From positions 1,839,726 through 1,903,725 of the forward strand of contig VWZX01001040.1 in assembly GCA_013399015.1 (NCBI GenBank): a stretch of 64,000 bases of DNA. Reading direction: 5' to 3'. The notes beneath the pieces are model-generated. The model was not told the origin of the DNA. It saw nothing but the letters and a program-made list of their open reading frames with translations, and made no database searches. Positions 12,787 to 24,900 of this stretch are shown in pieces (positions within the stretch are counted from its first letter, which is position 1; every line of letters starts with the position of its first letter). A program made the translations under genes and the position numbers. The stretch comes from Galbula dea (lineage: Eukaryota > Chordata > Aves > Piciformes > Galbulidae).

Positions 12787-13460
12787 GTCATGGTTTTGGC
12801 ATCCCAGATGGCTAAAATCATGCAGCTGCTCACTCATTTCTCCTCCCCAGGGGTGGGATGGGAAGGAGAAAACACGAGTGGGGCTCAAGGGCCCAAGCTA
12901 AGGACAGTGAGGGCTCATTCACCACTTCCAGTCACAGGTAAGAGACAGAATAGACATAGGGGAAAAACAAAATTTAATCTGAGAACCACAGTCAAATCTG
13001 AGTAGGGTGAGAGCACATACATACTATGAAAAGCCCATACACAGCTCTTATGCTCCACCCATCCCATCCCCTCTCCCAATGCTTGCCCCTGAGGCAGAAT
13101 CCCCCCTTCTGCTGCACCACAGACAGACAGGGAAACAGGTTGAGTGGGACCCCAGTTTAGTCCACAATGGTTCCAGTCCATCCTTTCCAGGGGAAAACCC
13201 CCTGACTGTCCTTCCCTTTAGCAACATGGCATTGTTCCTGCAGGTATTGATACCCACAGGTCCTCCTCAGAGTCTTGGTGTCTCTTCAGGGGAAGCCCCT
13301 GCTCCATGCTCCAGCATGGGCTCTTTGTGCTCCACTGGTCACATAAGTCCATCTTGCACTCTAAGGAAAGTGTGCTTAAAGAACTGCTACCTCTGTTTTG
13401 CTCTGTTGTCCCTGAGGACCATTTGCAAAGGGGTCCTACTGCCTAGTTCCTTGAACAACT
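12787..13460. mobile_element. Solo-LTR-like block of an avian endogenous retrovirus
   Basis: The block begins 'tgtcatggtttt' and continues with 'gctgctcactca', 'ctccccaggggtgggatggg' and 'gagaaaacacgag', an order that matches a widespread class of avian ERV LTRs beginning TGTCATGGTTT. No retroviral coding frames are adjacent, so it appears to be a solo LTR. The 3' end is uncertain and could extend to about 13720. Confidence 0.55.
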
Positions 13461-14154
13461 GAAAGTTTGCTTTTCCTAAAATTCAGGATCCTCACTTTAC
13501 TCTTCACCTGACCTGTATCCCTCAGGACTGTGAACAATGCCTGACAGAAAATAAAGGCAGCTTTTGGCACTCTGATAGTACAGATGGTTCCTAATCTAGA
13601 AGAAAATGAGCCTACTGGAACAGCAAGAGAGTACCAAAACTCAGTTTTCAACTTCACTGTGGTGATGATCTGCCCATTTTTATCACACTGAGGTGCAAGA
13701 AGAAACATTATAGCCTGGGAGACTGAGTAGGCAGACAGCCATGTTTTAAATGAATGGGAACTTTTTCAGACCAAAAGTTTTACTTCTAGATGTGTTCCAT
13801 TATAGTAATCAAGCCCCAGGATTAACAAGGCCAAGTCTAATACACTGGGGCATAGTTTCGTAGCAAGTTAGAGAAGAACACAGTATTTGCAGCTATAACT
13901 ATGCAGGACAGAAAACGTCCAACAACAGAGTTTGGCAAGGCAAACACCTATGCACCAAAGACCATTTAAGCTCTTGTACGCTTCAAACAAAACCTGAAAA
14001 TCTTACGGGCTAAGTCGTCACATAGGATTTTAATAATTGGAGTTCCCTTTATCATGGGAAACATCTGCAGGCAGGAGAAGAAATAAAGAAAAGCTGCCGC
14101 TGTTAAGCTGCCAAGCGGTCTTCTCGCCCAAGAGCTGGCAGAACTGCGAGGGCC

Positions 14155-14173
14155 GGGCCCCCTCTGGTGGTTA
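14155..14173 (+). promoter_or_regulatory. CTCF-like binding motif
   Basis: The sequence 'ggccccctctggtggtta' matches the reverse complement of the CTCF core (CCACYAGRKGGC). It lies in a small GC-rich patch inside AT-rich intergenic DNA, about 1.8 kb upstream of the ZFYVE19 start codon. Assignment is by motif only. Confidence 0.5.
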
Positions 14174-15542
14174 CCAGCAGAGGAATGCGAACGTGCCTTG
14201 TTCCTCTTCTCCAGACACGGAAGACAAAGGTCTCCTCCTGTCCTGGTCACAACTCTTCAGTTCCATCCTCCAGTTCTAAACAGGCGAGTTCAATTAAACT
14301 GTCTTGCTCCCTCCCGTGCACCTCTATCGGTGGTGCTCTCTACACAGGAAGGTTCTTTGGGTCACTCTTTGTATTTTGTATCAATGACCAGCACTCTAAA
14401 TTGCACTTGTCAATCAGTAGGTTGCACTGTAACGTTGATTGAAATTTCCTTGACCAGCTCACAAGCAAAGACAACATCAAATGAAGTCTTTTTCTTTGTG
14501 TAAACTCTGGTTTATATTTGTCTTGGTTTCCTGCTTTATGCTTACAGTATCTGGAATTTCCAGGTGGTCTCTAATACAACTGCTGGGCTGACACAAAGTT
14601 TAGCTTCCATGTTTTATACAGCTGTCTTTCTAATATTCTTTACCATTAAAAAAATATGAAAACTTGAGAGGGAAAACCCCATTTTTTCCCCCTTTAAATT
14701 TAGCTTTGTTCAGATATTAATGACTCTCACTTCTCTGAACAGACCAGTCGCTTTCCCAATTTAATTGTGTAGGTCTTTATATTAAAACTGAAAAGAACAC
14801 AACATGTAATTGCAAACCCACGTAATTAACAAGATGACTCATGGGAACCAGTAGTACCTAGAATTACACTCGGGAACTTTTTTTAACAGTGTAGGGTCAC
14901 TCTCTTCTGAAGCACACAAACACACACTGGCAGAAGTATTGGCTGGGGCTGGCTGGAGTTTTACAGTTCAGCTGATGTGAATACTCTTCTGAACCTGGAT
15001 CTCACCACAGGTTTAAGATTAAAAAAGAGTAAGTTGAACACAACCCTGTCAGCATTAGAGAATACATTTTTGCATCTTCTTAACACCCAACAACAGCTCA
15101 CGGGTAATAAGCAACACTCTACTTAAACTACACCTGCTCTACTGGGAGCATGGCACCCACCAGCATACAGCACAGCGATGCTGTAACAAAACGACTTGTA
15201 AGCAATTATTTAACTACATAACGAGCAACCAACAAAGCGCCAAAGCACCCAGCCTGCCGGTCCTCCCTCTCCTCCTTCACAACTTAGTGACTTTCGTTAC
15301 TGTGGGAGCAGTAAAAACCCGAGAGATAGCTAGGGCAGGCAGGAAGGGCCCTGACGAGCAAGAAGGCCGAGACAGCACCACACGCCGCGACATCGAACCG
15401 GCGGCCCTGTGTGCTCCCTAGCGCAGGAGGAAGTCGCTGGTGAAACCCTCTCTCCTCCCCGGCCCGCCTCCAGGAGTACGGAACCAAGTAGACTGCCACC
15501 ATTGTCCAAAAACCATACCTCACCCCCGCCCCGGCGCCGTAC

Positions 15543-15560
15543 CTGCTGGGAAATGAAGTC
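15543..15560 (-). promoter_or_regulatory. ZNF143-like (ACTACAnnTCCC) promoter motif
   Basis: The plus strand 'ctgctgggaaatgaagtc' resembles the reverse complement of the ZNF143/SBS element (AACTACAATTCCCAGCATGC), with two or three mismatches. A weaker copy in the other orientation, 'actacagcacccg', lies at 15764-15776. Both are within the CpG-rich promoter. Confidence 0.35.
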
Positions 15561-15722
15561 TTCGCTGCCGAGCACTCGGGACCTGCTGCCTGTAGCCTAC
15601 AGGTACCATAAAACAACGCGCGAAAGACCCCGGATGTTCCAGGGCCTCAGCCCGTCGCTCCCAGCGGGCAAAGCGTGTGGGGGGGTGGTGCGGAGGCTTG
15701 GGGTAAGGTGACTCCTTTGCGG

Positions 15723-15741
15723 AGCGCCCTCTGGCGGCTAG
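15723..15741 (+). promoter_or_regulatory. CTCF-like binding motif
   Basis: The sequence 'agcgccctctggcggctag' is a close match to the reverse-complement CTCF core (GCGCCCTCTGGTGGC). It sits about 260 bases upstream of the ZFYVE19 start codon, in the same orientation as the copy near 14155. Confidence 0.6.
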
Positions 15742-15985
15742 AGGCGGGGAGGCGGCTCGAAGGACTACAGCACCCGTCGGGCCGTGCGGAGCGGAGTGTG
15801 AGGGGAGGGAGGAAGGTGTCGTGGCGTCTAGGTTACAGATAGTCTCGGCTCGCTGCCGCTCTCTGGGGCTGCGGAGGTTAAAGGATTAGGGTGGGGGAAA
15901 CTATGGAGCTCGGCATAGCGGGGGTGCAGCGCGCTACTTGAGCGCTGGGCTCAGTCCAGGCCGCGGCCTCGCCTCCTGTAGCGCG

Positions 15986-18900
15986 ATGGATAGCCGGTGC
16001 TATGGGTGTGCGTCCAAGTTCTCTGTCTTCAAGAAAGAGGCAAGTCCGTCTGAGGGGGGCAGGAGCGGCAGGGCCCGCGGGTGCCTCCCCCGCAGTGCGA
16101 GGGTCTCCGAAGGGATCAGGGGAACTGCCTTGCCCGGCTTCGGGGCACGCACCCCGGCCAACATCGCAGCGTTGTTTTCACGCTTACTTGAGCTTTCCTG
16201 GTGCCTAGTTTCAGTATATCTTTAAATGTGAGGGGAAAAAACCACCAAACCAAAACCAGCAAACCCACAAGGTAGATGTTCGGCCATTGTGTCAGAGAAT
16301 TGGCACACACACTATCACGCTATGGGCTGAAATGGTGTCCCTGCTTCCAGCAGGAATTGTGCTGGTGCTGGAAGGCTCTTTGAGAGTCTCCATATCTTCA
16401 GCAGCAGCTAATGATACAGTTCTCTTAAACACCCAGCATAATTCCAGCGTTATTTTTAGTGGGCATTGCTCTTGCATGCGGCCAACCACAGCAATTGTCT
16501 TGGGGGTGGGGGGGTCCTGTCCGGCTCCTCTCTTGTGTCTCTGCAGTGTGGATGCAAGAGCTGTGGACGGTCATTCTGCTCTGGCTGCCTTAGCTTCAGT
16601 GCTGTTCCCTGCTCTGGAAGCACTCAGCAGAAGGTGTGCAAGCAGTGTCATGAGAAACTAACAGGGTAAGACTGGAGTGTTTCTTCTCCCAGAGGTACTG
16701 TCCTGCTTTGTTCATTTTGCATCCCAATGTTGTCTTGCAGAGCTGTGCTTTGCACTTGTGCACTCACACTGCCTGTACCCTGGAGTTTCCAGCCAGGCCA
16801 TGGCTGAACTGCCATTATGTAAACTGTGGAGTCCAAAGATAGGAATCTGGATTTCTGAGGCTGTTCTCTATGGTGACAGAATAGTCTGAATGAACCAGGT
16901 TTAAATCTTCATGGGTGGATACTGAATGCCTGTGGATATCTTAGCTCACCAAGACCAGCTTAAGCCCCTCTTGTGGTTTTGCCCAGAAATCTACACCCCT
17001 TTGAAAGCATTGGTAGACTTTTCAGAGGTGTACTTGAAAAGGCCTGACAAAAAGGCAATAACAGTGTTATTACATATGAGCAGTGACATAAATCCTCAGT
17101 GGTGAGGAGTATCTACCCTGGGTAGCCTGGAGACTTTAAATTTTGTAGCACAAAATTGGTTTGCTTTTAAAAGAAAATAAAATTCAAAACCTGTAGATTG
17201 CCTAGGGAAAACCAAAAAAAATGTAATTCAGTAGCAGTATGGGTTATACATGTGAACAAGTAACACAAGAGCACAACTCTACACCAGAACCCCTTTCTCA
17301 AACAATTCTTCTGTGTGCTTTTCTTTCCCTTGGATTTCTCTTACCTATCTTCCCTACTTCTCTGCTATAGCAAGGAGTTTTCACCAGCAAGTGGGGAATT
17401 TTCTGGCTCTGCAGGTGTCTAAAGGAGAAGAGCCTTGCATTAGCAGAGGTCTTAATTTCAGGAGCAGCAGCTTATGAACTCAGTGGTGAAAATACAGTTG
17501 TCAGTCTCTTGGTTTTGAAATTTTCTGCTTTCCCTTTACAACTACAAAGCCATTAAGAAAACAGGGCAGTCTTTCTCCATGTGTCTTTTGTGGTTGTTTT
17601 CTCATCTGTTTAATATCAGTATTTTAGAGTTAACAGCAGAAATAAATCTGCCCTGACTGAAGAGCAGGTAGATAATACCTCTACACTGCAGCTCTTTAAG
17701 CTGCATATATTGATGTTCTTCATGCAAATAGTTTTCAGAACTGAAACTATTCAGTTTTCAACTAACAATGTTGCATTCATTCATTATTGTACTGGCCTCA
17801 GCACAGTGCAGATGTGTTTGTGGCTGTGACTTCTAAGAATGAATAGAATATGCTAACTTCCTTACATAAGTGTGTAGTGTAGCAGCTCAAGCTGAATACA
17901 GCAAAGAAGAAGATAGCTACACAAGACATGTTTGTGGTCTGAACCTTTCAAGTGTGCTAGAAGATGTCATTATGATACTGGTGGTTATATGATTTTCTAA
18001 CATTTTGTTTAGCTTGTGGATTATATAATTCTTTGTTTGTTACATGCCACAGCTCCTTTCAGATCATTCTGCTGCCTGGAAGATAATTACACTGAGAGTC
18101 TTACCTAACTACTCTCTATCTGCTCTATGGGCTGAGAGGTGGAGGCTGTGAGAGGCAAGAGTATTTCAGCCCCACCTCTTTTGGATCACAGGTGACCATA
18201 TTAATTCAAATTTTGTCCAGCTGCAAACCAGCTGGGCCAAAGGCCTTGGAAATGAAGTCCACTGCTGTCCCAGGCAGCTATATTATCTTAATCCCTTCCA
18301 TAAGCTGGTCACTGTATTAATAAGATTATGAAAGGGGCTGTACCAGGCAGTTTAGAAATGTATACTGATTGCTCTTGAGTTGAGAGACTAGATGATTGAA
18401 GTCAGTATCTTGAGTTCAGAGAAATCATTTTGTCTTCCAGAGAGGGATCTCAGAGCAATTCAGCAAAATGGTCACCACCAGCAAACTACAAAAAGTGAGT
18501 TCCATTTGTCAATCAGACAGTTGTTTCTGCCACAGAGGAGCCTTTCAGGCCCTTACTCCTCTTCCCCTGAAGAGATGTTCAGAATCGGATTAAGGATGGG
18601 GCTCTTGTTTTGCTTGTTTGGGGTGGGAAGGGTGCTCTTTTCAATAGACAGCCACCTGCCTAGCTTATCTGTGGCTGATTGGGGTTGGCTTGGAAATGGG
18701 AACCTGTTGGTGAAATGTTCCTTCTCTCCTTAGAAATGGTACCAGGTGTACTGGTCCTATGAGCTGAGGTTTTCCTTACTCTTGGGAGTACCTTATTGTG
18801 CCAATATAGGAAAGCCTGGTGCAGGAAGGAATGGGTTCTGTTCTGTTGTACACTAGTGTTCCTCAACTAGCCTGTTGGGTTCACAGAGGGTGTTTTCATG

Positions 18901-21900
18901 TCTCAGAGTTTAAACCCTGTCATTTAAACCCTGTCAATTGTCATGTCTTTTTTTCTGTCCTTGTCACAGGCGGGTAGCAGCTTTTGAGGCTAAGCAAAAC
19001 CAGCTGAAACAACAGAAGGCATCTGCAAAACCCCCAGCTCAAGCAGGCTCCAGATACCAGGGGCTCTCAAAAGAGGATAGAGCTATTGCAGAGAGACTGG
19101 AGAGGCTCAGGGAGGAAAGAAAACCAAGTAAGTATGGGAGGATGCCACAGATCATGGGAAACATGGAACCTGGAGGGAGAGGGAAGTGCTGGCCTTTCTA
19201 AGCTTACCTTTTTAGGGAACAGAAGGGTTATAAGTAGACAGAGTATCCACATCCTGCTTCTGCAATGGCCAGATTCTACAGTGATTTTTAGATTAATGTT
19301 CCAGTTCATTTTTGCTTCTTGGGGTTTCCCTTGAAACTCTTGGGGCAGTATTTTACCTGTGAAATCACTTTCTCATTTTCCATGAGATTTGTTTGGCATA
19401 AAAGCCTGTGTCAAGCCCAATAAGAGCAGAAGGAAATGAGGATCTTTGGCCAAACTGTTTCACAGAAGGTTTTGCATGGATCCTTGTCCTGAGCAAGAGC
19501 AGTGTCATTTTCTGTGGGATTATGTTCCAAGGCTGACCAGCCTTGCCTCACAGAGGAGAAAAAGGACTCTTATTCCAGTCCTCAGTTGTCAGATTCTGTG
19601 ACAGCTTTGTGGTGCTTTTGGGAGAATGAACTATTTTTAAAATTACATGATCTCTAAAAGGGAAATAACACATTGCAAAGTGGTTGCCTGATGATCATAG
19701 AAGCATAGAATCTTTTAGGTTGGAATAGACCTTTAGGATCATCAAGTCCAGCCACTTCCCTAGATAACCTTTCAGTGAAGAAATTTTTCCTGATATCCAA
19801 TCTAAATGTCCCATGGTGCAACTTGGGACCATTACCCCTTATCTTGTTATGTGGCAGAAGAGGGTTACATTATGCCTAGGGTTACATTAAGAGGTGTGGA
19901 AGCAATGGACTGTACTGCCTAAATGGCACTTTTTTTCTCTGCCTGTCCCTACTATCTCAAGTAAGCTGATTGCCAAATGACATTACCCAAATGAATTATC
20001 TCCTTGCCTTATGGGTAGGAAATAACCTGTGAAGGAGGCAAGGACTCAGAAGGATAGCAGTTAGCATTGGGGTAGTCTCTGAGTCACTTGCAGTGTGACC
20101 TCCCCTTGGTGTCATGGCTGAGGGAGGTTTTTGCTCAAGTGTTCAGAGTCTGATTCCAGAAAGAAATACAATTTTAAGGAGGGGAAATAAAAAGCTAAAA
20201 AGAAGCCTTTTGTTTTCAGTAACAGAGTAATCTCCTCCCTTGTGTTACTCTGAATTGCAGAGTCTGTTCCTACTCAGGCTGAGATCGAAGCTAGGCTGGC
20301 TGCCCTGAAGGACGATTGCCGGGGGCCTGTTCCATCCACTCAGGAAATGGAGGATCGATTGGCTGTCCTGCAGGGGAGAGATCCTCCTTCTCAGGCTCCC
20401 AGACCTGTAAGCTCCCTCAGCTCTTTAGCTAGCAATGTATTCTGAGCTGACACAGTAACTGTTGTCCCAGCATGTTATCTGTTCGTCCTTCTTCAGCTTT
20501 TTTGTGTGCAAGTAGCTCCCTTCAAAAATTTCTGCTTCCTATTTGTATCATAGCTGCAGAAGCAAATAGCCAGTCTGTACCAGTTCACTGCTTCAATTTG
20601 AATGCTTTATGTCAAACAATAGATGCTAATTTTTTTTTCCTCTCAACATATTCTAATTTTATCATTTAGTTGTTGCTGCATCCCAGCTAGGAAAAATCCT
20701 GTTAATTATTCCACAAATGGAAGCAAAGAGTGGTTAGTCTGAGGCTGCAGAGGAATGAGTTTTTATATATGGCTTCAAAGCCTATATGTATGATCTTGTC
20801 CCTGAGAAATCATTTCCTCATGCTCCTTTTTCAGCAGTGCTGCACACCCAGCTGTTGTTGTAGGCCTCAGCATGCCTTGAGAATGGCACTTTATTTACAT
20901 TGGAGATAATGGCTGGGGTTGGAACCCAGCAGCATGTACTCTTATATAGTCAGCTACACTTTGCCTTTTTTTGGATTACTGCTCTTAGTGTTGTGTGCAT
21001 TCAAGCATCTCTGAGAATGAAGGCCTGAAAGTCTTGCACCAGATAGCTGTAAACTGACTCTCAAGATCAATGGATACATCTTTTTCTGCTGCTCCCACCT
21101 GGGGTGATCTTGGTTACCTAACTTTTCCTCTGATTTAGTATGCCACTGTCCTCTCATTTGCCTTTTCCCATGCCCTCCTTGTTTCTTAGGTACACCAACC
21201 TCCTGATACTAGAAGTCTGGTCCAGCAGACAGATGACCTGTTAACTCGACTGTCTGAGGAAGTTACCATTGATGAGCATTACAGACCAAGAGTCCAGCCT
21301 CAAGGTATCTTATTTTGGCTTCCAAATACCTGTTTCTGTCTAGTAATGTATGTGCTGTAGTGAGAAGGGAATATGTGCCACTCCAGCATGTCCAGCTTGT
21401 CCTTATCTCACCCCCTTATGACTCCCAAATTGACCAAGAGCAGCCACCCGACTCCGTACTGGCTCTCGCTGTGTTTGCTTGGAGATGATTCCTTCTTGTC
21501 AGGCTTGCATTATTCTATTTGCTTCTCTCCTGTTTCTCTAAGGTGACCTTTCTCTAGGAAGGAGCTGTTGCTGCTCCTGGCACACCTTGTACTCTGTTAC
21601 ATAACATTGGGATCTGGGGTACCATTGTCTTCCTAGCTGTGGTGCTTTCTCTAGTATCACTGTAAAACACTGCTCAGTTCACTTTCTTCTCTTCAGGTAC
21701 AGTGTGGATCCTACTGTGGCATGCCTTCTGCTATTATTGCCCAGATGGAAGGAAGCAAGCTGCTCTCATACCATTGCTTTTATTGTGTTGTCTGTGCCCC
21801 AGGAACGTTGCTGCTGAGTCACCAGCATGTTATGTGTGTCTTTTTGCAGCTTTTGGGAGCCAAAGTTTGAATGATCTCAATCGGGAAAGTGGAGATTGTG

Positions 21901-24900
21901 TTAACCCTGTAAATCTGGACCCAAAACAGCTAGAGGAAGAGAAGAACAAACTTCTGGCAGAAGCTGCTGCTGAGCTGCGGGAAGAGAACACTAGGCAGGA
22001 AAAGATCCTACAAGTTGCCAAGAGACTGGCAGCACTCAGAGGCGAGGACCCAGACAAAGGTGGGTAGCTGACAAGAATATAATGCCAAGAGACGAACCAA
22101 ATACCTATGACAAGAGTAATTTCTTTTTTCTGAGAGGCCTTTATCCATTTAATTCTGCTGTTCTGCAGGAAACAGACTGAAATTTGGTTCTGTCTGTGAA
22201 GTTGTACAGGTTGGTTCATTGTGAAATCAGTATGAAAGATCCTAGTTGAGGGTGAAGGCTGGAGATGTAAGGTCAGACTACTTTGTCTTGTACCCTTTTT
22301 TGACATAATTTTAGCATGGTTTGGTGGGGTTAAAGTTTTTAAAAGAAAAGCTCTGGGTTTGGTGGGTATTTTTTCCTTCCCTCTTCCAGTATTAAAAAAA
22401 CAGCAATGCCCTTTTTTGAGGAGTCTCTATCTTAAAAGGATCGGTCTGTGTCACAGCCAGAATGCTAAAACCAGCTCACACCACAAAGAATTGTCTCTGG
22501 CACATGAGTGGGCACCAGAAGGTTTGAGGCAGGTGTGGGTTACAGTCTCCTGTCTCTTACTCCTGTAGTTACACTGGAAAGCTATAAACTCCCTGACAGT
22601 GATGAGGAAGTGGCTGAAGAGGAAGCCATTTGGAGAGTACTAAAGCAGGTGAGACGTGGCAGCTATGGCCTTGTTTATCTTCCTGTCAGTTATTTCTAGT
22701 GTGCATGTTACCTGGTGAGAATGGAAAGGATGTTTCTGTTCCTGGACAGAGTTTCGTTCCATCCCCTACTAGTGTTTCTCCAATACTACCTCCCATGGGC
22801 CATTCAATTACAGGTGAATGAGAAAATTACTTCTAGTCTGTCACATCATCTTTCTCATTCATGTGTAGTGTCTCTTGTGGTGTGTATCTTCTCTCCAGGC
22901 CCACTTTGCTGGTACTTCCTTACTTGTTTCACCTTTCCCCCCACCCAGCTAGAAGATGAATGATGAAATCTGTGCTGCTCAGCACAGGTTATGCCTAGAT
23001 TTCTACAATGTCTATGAAATGTCTTGCAGGCAGACATGAGCTTTTTGTATTAAGTTTCTACCTGATTAGACATCACATGTGCTTGAGTAGCATGATGTTG
23101 AGAGTCTGCTGGTAGCTGCATTGCAAAGCAGAGGGTGTTAGCTGAAGGGCCTTGCTGCTGCACTGACTGTTCACAACACAGTGTTCAGAGTTCAGACAGA
23201 GCAAGCTCACATCTGTCTGGATAACGCCAGATGTATTCAAACGTTGTCATCTCCTGTTACTGTGTGAGAGCGAGGAGAAGGGCAGGATGTTTATAGCCTA
23301 GAACAAGGCTCTCAACTATGTTTGAAACAAGAGGCTTCTTGCTTTCTGTTACCAGCTCACAGAGGAAGCAGCTCTGGATGAAGCAAGTGGATTCAACATT
23401 CCTCCAGATCAGACCACACAGCCAGGACACTCACAGCAGGACCTTCATAAGAAAGCAAAGCAAAAGGTCAGTGAGTTGATCAGGATCTCTTGAAATTACA
23501 TGTTTCAGGGTCTCAGGAGAATACAGTTCTGCAGCAAAGAAATGCTGAATGCTAGGCTTGTTACAGAAAAAAACCCAACCAACCAGTTTCTCCAGAGCAG
23601 ACAGGTTGAGTGGCTTCTGCAAGTCTGTCCAGCCCTGGGTACAGCCGTGAGTCATCCTTGTACTTTTAAAAGGAATTGCTCCCTGAAATACAATTCCTTT
23701 AAGGCTGGCTTTCTGCTAAATGGGATGGTGCTCTTTAAATCCAGAGAAGGTAACATAGACTTTGCAAGATGGAGTCACCATCCCTGGAGGTTTTTAAGAA
23801 GAGGATAGATGTGTTTCTTCAGGGGATGATTTAGGGGTAAGAGTAGTGTAGGGCTATCGGTTGGACTAGATGATCTTGAGGGTCCTTTCCAACCGTGATG
23901 ATTCTGTGATTTTAACTCACTAGTATAACAGACCAAGGCAGCCATAGTCTAGTACTGTGCAACCTGAAGCAGGATAAGTGGGAGGTTTGCCAGTGTTTTC
24001 AACGTGTGCAGAGTAGAACCTCTAGATAGTAATCAACTGTCCATGTTCTCATGTAACATTAGAGGAAGGAATTAGTAACAAGATATGCTATGCTCAGAAA
24101 CGGGTTCCAGCCTATTGTGGAAATACATACGCCTTCTCTAATGTATATTACAAGAATTAAATGGACCTGTGACTCACAGACACCTGACAGGCCTGGCCCC
24201 AGAGGAAGAAATTAATTGTAAGCATTGCTAAAAACATCCATCTCATAGGTATGCTACCTTGTGCTTCTGGGATTACTGATGTAAAAGATAGTGCCATTTT
24301 ACTGCCTTTGTGCTAGGAAGCTTCCTTTACCAGTGTCCACGCATTGTGTCCGACTGTGTGCATGGCTATTTAGTTCCACAAGAGTTCTCTGTAAAGCAAG
24401 AGAAGACAATAGGTGGCCTCATGGATGATTTTAGATCATGATTTCAGAAGATCTTTTTGGCCTAATTTCAGTTACAGATCAATAGTAGGGGCCTTTTGGC
24501 AAATCACTTCCTTTGTCCCCAGTTCCCTTTCCGGAAGAGGGAGAAAACAACACATCTCCCCATCCCCACTGCTTTCCCTTCTCACATAACTGCTTTTAGC
24601 AGAACTGCTTGATCACTTGCTTTTGCAGCAGGGGTTGTCTGTCATTTGCTTTGGTGCCTACCAGAAGACCTGGGCTTCATGCCCTTAACATAGTATGGAC
24701 AATGTTGGTGTATATTGCTGTAGACACTAAATGGGGGTGAATACCTGATTACCACCAAGCAGCATACATTCATGAGCAAATGATAGGGTCTGCCTTGTTT
24801 TTTTTATTTAATGATCTAGGTACATACAGAGCCTGTCCTTGGGCTCTGGTCAAGTTCATCTTGCAGACTTAGGATCAACAGAGAGTGAACTATGGACCAT

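Larger units (their letters stand above)
15250..16200. promoter_or_regulatory. CpG-rich promoter region of ZFYVE19
   Basis: Base composition changes abruptly from AT-rich to GC-rich with many CG dinucleotides between about 15.25 and 16.2 kb, the only such long stretch before SPINT1. It spans the first coding exon of ZFYVE19 (start codon 15986). There is no TATA box. The ORFs here on both strands are composition artefacts. A divergent minus-strand transcript is possible, but I see no coding evidence for one. Confidence 0.7.

Noticed and set aside
15284..15616. 110-codon minus-strand ORF in the CpG region as a divergent gene (for example DNAJC17)
   Set aside because: The peptide has no J-domain (HPD) or other known pattern; open frames are expected in GC-rich DNA.
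23467..23476. ZFYVE19 exon 9 ending at AAG|GTCAGT
   Set aside because: This donor gives phase 0, which breaks the frame of exon 10 at every usable acceptor. The next donor, TCA|GTGAGT at 23470, restores the WCCICNED frame.
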